The notes below the pieces were generated by a model. It was not told the DNA's origin and made no database searches. It worked only from the letters and a program-made list of their open reading frames with translations. Shown piece by piece: positions 61,301 to 64,000 of a stretch of 64,000 nucleotides of DNA. The DNA is from Takifugu bimaculatus (taxonomy: Eukaryota; Chordata; Actinopteri; Tetraodontiformes; Tetraodontidae), in contig CP034975.1 in assembly GCA_004026145.2 (NCBI GenBank), forward strand, positions 14,406,607-14,470,606, given 5' to 3'. Position numbers and translations under genes: made by a program. Every line of letters begins with the position of its first letter. Position 1 is the first letter of the stretch.

Positions 61301-64000
61301 TGGAAAGTTTCAAATTCTGAGCAACTGAAACGCTCTCTTTGCAATTCTGGGGGTCCCTCTCAATAACTGCATTTGAGAAAATGTCCTAAAATAAGATATC
61401 CACCCTGGTGTGTTTGTAATGGCAATATATCTCCCTCTGTTAACCCCTCATACATTTCATATGCCCCCCTAAGACAGGTCTGGTGATGGTTTGACCCCAG
61501 AACCGCTGAAGTTTAATCTCCATTATTCTCCCTGATGCCACAGACTCTTCTGGTACAAGTACCATCTTTGCTAACCCTCACAACCCCCATCAATCCAACT
61601 GAGAGCTACACACAGCCACACACACACACACACACACAGGTACACAAACCATTTGTAGAAGAGCGGGGGTAAGACGTAACAACATGCAAAATAGTCACTT
61701 GGGTACCCAGCTGAGGCTTTAAAGCTTAACTTAATATGAGGGAAAGTGACAGACCGAGCCCACCGACTCCTTTCCCACAACTGCACAAACGTATTCCATC
61801 ATATCCCTGAAGCATCCCAGATTCCAGCTGGGATCAAACACTAGACTTCATGGCTTACAGAGAAGAGCATTTTAGCACCGACAACAGCAAAATCGGACGT
61901 TTTCTGATGCTTTCATTGCAATCCATTAATAGCCATCATGCCAAACACATAATTGTCTTCAAAGCTTCCATTTCGTAGTTCAGATACATAACAGAGAAAT
62001 CTCTTTCATGGAAATTTGCTATAGGTTCTGAGGTACTGAAATAAGGTATCAGGGGGGGTCCAATGTGCAGCAGTTTACTGTTTCCAGAGATCTAAACTCT
62101 ATCTCAACTTGCTTTCAGGTGGTGCTTTCAGGCTGTGACAGGTATTTTATTGGGAGGAGTGCTTTTGTTGAGGATGTCCTATCAATGATTCCATCCAGCA
62201 CATATTACGAAAGGCAAGACAGAGAGATGGAGAGACATTGAGAGAGATGTCTCTGGATGGATCTTCCAGGGGAAACTAAGCATTTATAATTCACAGAGTT
62301 GTCTGAGAGATTTGAGTGTTAATGTGATGGATTCCCCTCCCGCCTAGGGCAGACTCTCGGGCATTTTTCTCGGGTCTTTCAGGTTATTTTGTGAATGAAC
62401 TACACCCACAAATGTTCTGTGGTGCTTTTTTGATAATGTCAGAGGCATCATGGAATGTGTCACATTTACCTACAGTAACAATGATTGGAACTCAACGTTG
62501 AACCACAAGAGGCTCGCTATAGGAACCAATCCGGGACCACTGACAACTCCTGACAAGTTTAGTCAGAGCCCTTAGCACTGTAACGCTTGACTACCTCCAC
62601 GTTTTTTTGCTCTCAATGGACTTGGCTGATGATAGACTGTAACTTATAGCCATGCTTCCATCGGTGACACGTTGTTTTAAACCACAGTCTTTCAGATTGA
62701 ACCTTAATCCTGCCACTGTGTTTACGAACAGAAAAGGTTGCCCCACTAAATAAATGTCATTCCACACCCCCATTGTTTTTGGTGGACAGCATCCCTGCAA
62801 AGCCACAAGCAGCATGTTCTCGAGTGTCAATCGGCAGGCTGTATCTACAGAACAGTCATGCAAGAGTCATAGGAAGCAAACAGCAGAGTGACGTCTGCGT
62901 TCGGCCTTTATTCTCGTTATCTTTAGTTGACATTATCACCCTGAGTGTGGTTTTATCGTCTGTGAAACACTGCAGGAAAATAACAGAAGACCCGGAACAA
63001 CCTCCATCTCCACCTGTGTATGTCAGTCAGTCAGCCAGTCAGCGTCTCGTTGCTCATCAGTGCTGTGATCAACACACCAGGGGCTTCTGTCAGTGTTTGA
63101 AAATAATGGCATCTGCTTGAACTGCATCAACGGGGCCCTGATGCAGAATAATCACGCGCCCAAATATTTTTGAAAAAACAAAACAAGATGCTGATAATCA
63201 AGGTGGGTTTCATTCGTGGGCTGATTGCACTTTCAATGTTAGCAAGTTACCGAGGAAGTCACATTCGCCTTCCTGGTAGTTTAAAACTTTTATATTTTTT
63301 TTTTGCAACCGTATGTTTTGAATAATTCATTTGCGTTTACATGTCATCGGTGCTTTGTCTCACTGAAAATCACTTTATGGGTTTGCACACCAGTCAGAGC
63401 ACTTTAAAGATAAGCCTTAATCACACACGTTGGTAGTGCTGAAACACATCGTTTCATAGTGCGAAAGAATCCTTCAAGACAGTGATTAAGATAACTAGAA
63501 AAACTGGATTTTTACTGAATGACTTTTCTGACAAAGGTTATGATGAAGGGCTGGTGCCTTCAGAACTGACTGAGAGCAACACCTGAGAAGAATAAAGATT
63601 CCAGGCTGACAGAATAAGGTTAAGTTGATGATAATATCCCAGGTGGTTGCTGCGCAAGGCCTGAGACCTGCTGGCAGATGAGTCTACCAATGGGGGGGGA
63701 TGTGTCATAGAGATCATCAGGTGGGCTCCATCTTGTCATGGTGTTTCAATATCAGGCTCCTGAAGGCAACATCTGGTGTGAAAACACCAGATCTCAAACT
63801 GTGACTGAAAGGCTAATTCCTCCTGTTCGGAATATGAGGCATGATGTATGACAGTGATATAATTCTGTGCAAAGCAGCAGATGCATCTGATAATCTTTTC
63901 CGTCATCGACACCGAGGTGTAAACCATATGAGTGGAAAAGGTGATTAAGCCAATCATGTATCATGAAAAGTAATGCACCAAAGGCAGCTGCAAGATTCAA
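58384..64000. other. Plain intron to the right edge
   Basis: No exon matching nrg3 exon 1 and no complete mobile element was recognised. Short CA runs are at 60926-60942 and 61607-61638. A 181-codon plus-strand frame at 58433-58978 follows the GT array but has no family resemblance. Two stretches with weak tRNA-type B-box motifs (near 61800-61870 and 62490-62600) might be old SINE remnants. Confidence 0.45.
61607..61638. repeat. CA microsatellite
   Basis: CA units with one GC interruption near the left end. Confidence 0.95.

Larger units (their letters stand above)
4858..64000 (-). other. nrg3: Part of nrg3 intron 1 (5' of the EGF exon)
   Basis: Everything to the right of the exon acceptor should be the intron separating the EGF exon from the large first exon of nrg3, which encodes the N-terminal extracellular region. 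Vertebrate NRG3 is known for a very long first intron, so more than 59 kb without the upstream exon is expected. No sequence resembling the first exon was found before the right edge. The intron hosts the mobile elements and microsatellites listed separately, and one unassigned exon-like segment at 22438-22577. If that segment belongs to nrg3, this intron is split there. Confidence 0.75.

Noticed and set aside
61780..62602. Possible tRNA-derived SINE remnants on the minus strand with B-box-like GTGTTTGATCCCAGC and GGATTGGTTCC
   Set aside because: The B-box matches are partial, A-boxes are not convincing, and no SINE tail or target duplication was seen.
1..64000. Bacterial-style systems, CRISPR arrays, viral genes, toxins
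   Set aside because: None seen. The window is vertebrate intron sequence with DNA transposons and microsatellites.

Overview
The window looks like nuclear genomic DNA from a teleost fish. The one gene I can name is a neuregulin 3 (nrg3) orthologue on the minus strand. I see one exon (4722-4857), which carries the first four of the six cysteines of the EGF-like domain. It has a clean acceptor and donor, and its reading frame reads as an NRG3 EGF domain. Almost all the rest is intron: 1-4721 is part of the intron 3' of this exon, and 4858-64000 is part of the long intron 5' of it. The exon with the last two EGF cysteines and the membrane segment should lie left of the window. The large first exon should lie right of it. 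The fish assignment rests on the mix of repeats (Tc1-like, piggyBac-type and hAT-type short elements, abundant CA/GT microsatellites, a telomere-like dispersed repeat) and on the gene.

Layout. 1-4721: intron, no recognisable element. 4722-4857: nrg3 EGF exon. 4858-16240: intron with a GT/GA microsatellite and a long GGAT array near 13.4-13.7 kb. 16241-16872: internally deleted, dead Tc1-like transposon. 16873-22437: a long purine tract and a short interstitial telomere repeat near 20 kb. 22438-22577: an unassigned, very exon-like segment on the nrg3 strand. 22578-43086: mostly plain intron with a Tigger-like terminal fragment, a possible hAT-like element and several hairpins, the best at 35104-35157. 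43087-43482: a complete piggyBac-type MITE with TTAA duplications. 45.5-45.8 kb: CA array plus telomere-like repeat. 48121-48950: a hAT-type non-autonomous element with a perfect 8-bp target duplication. 50468-51004: a Tc1/mariner-type element with long inverted ends. 58.0-58.4 kb: two large microsatellites. The remainder is unannotated intron.

There is no operon, CRISPR array, rRNA, convincing tRNA or viral gene. The most interesting observation is the exon-like segment at 22438-22577. Its 3' splice phase would join nrg3 exon 2 in frame, so it could be an alternative 5' exon of nrg3 or part of a nested gene. Second are the extra residue between EGF cysteines 1 and 2, and a compact miRNA-precursor-like hairpin. 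Most long open frames in the window are chance or repeat-driven. Conserved noncoding enhancers are likely in an intron like this, but they cannot be called from a single sequence.
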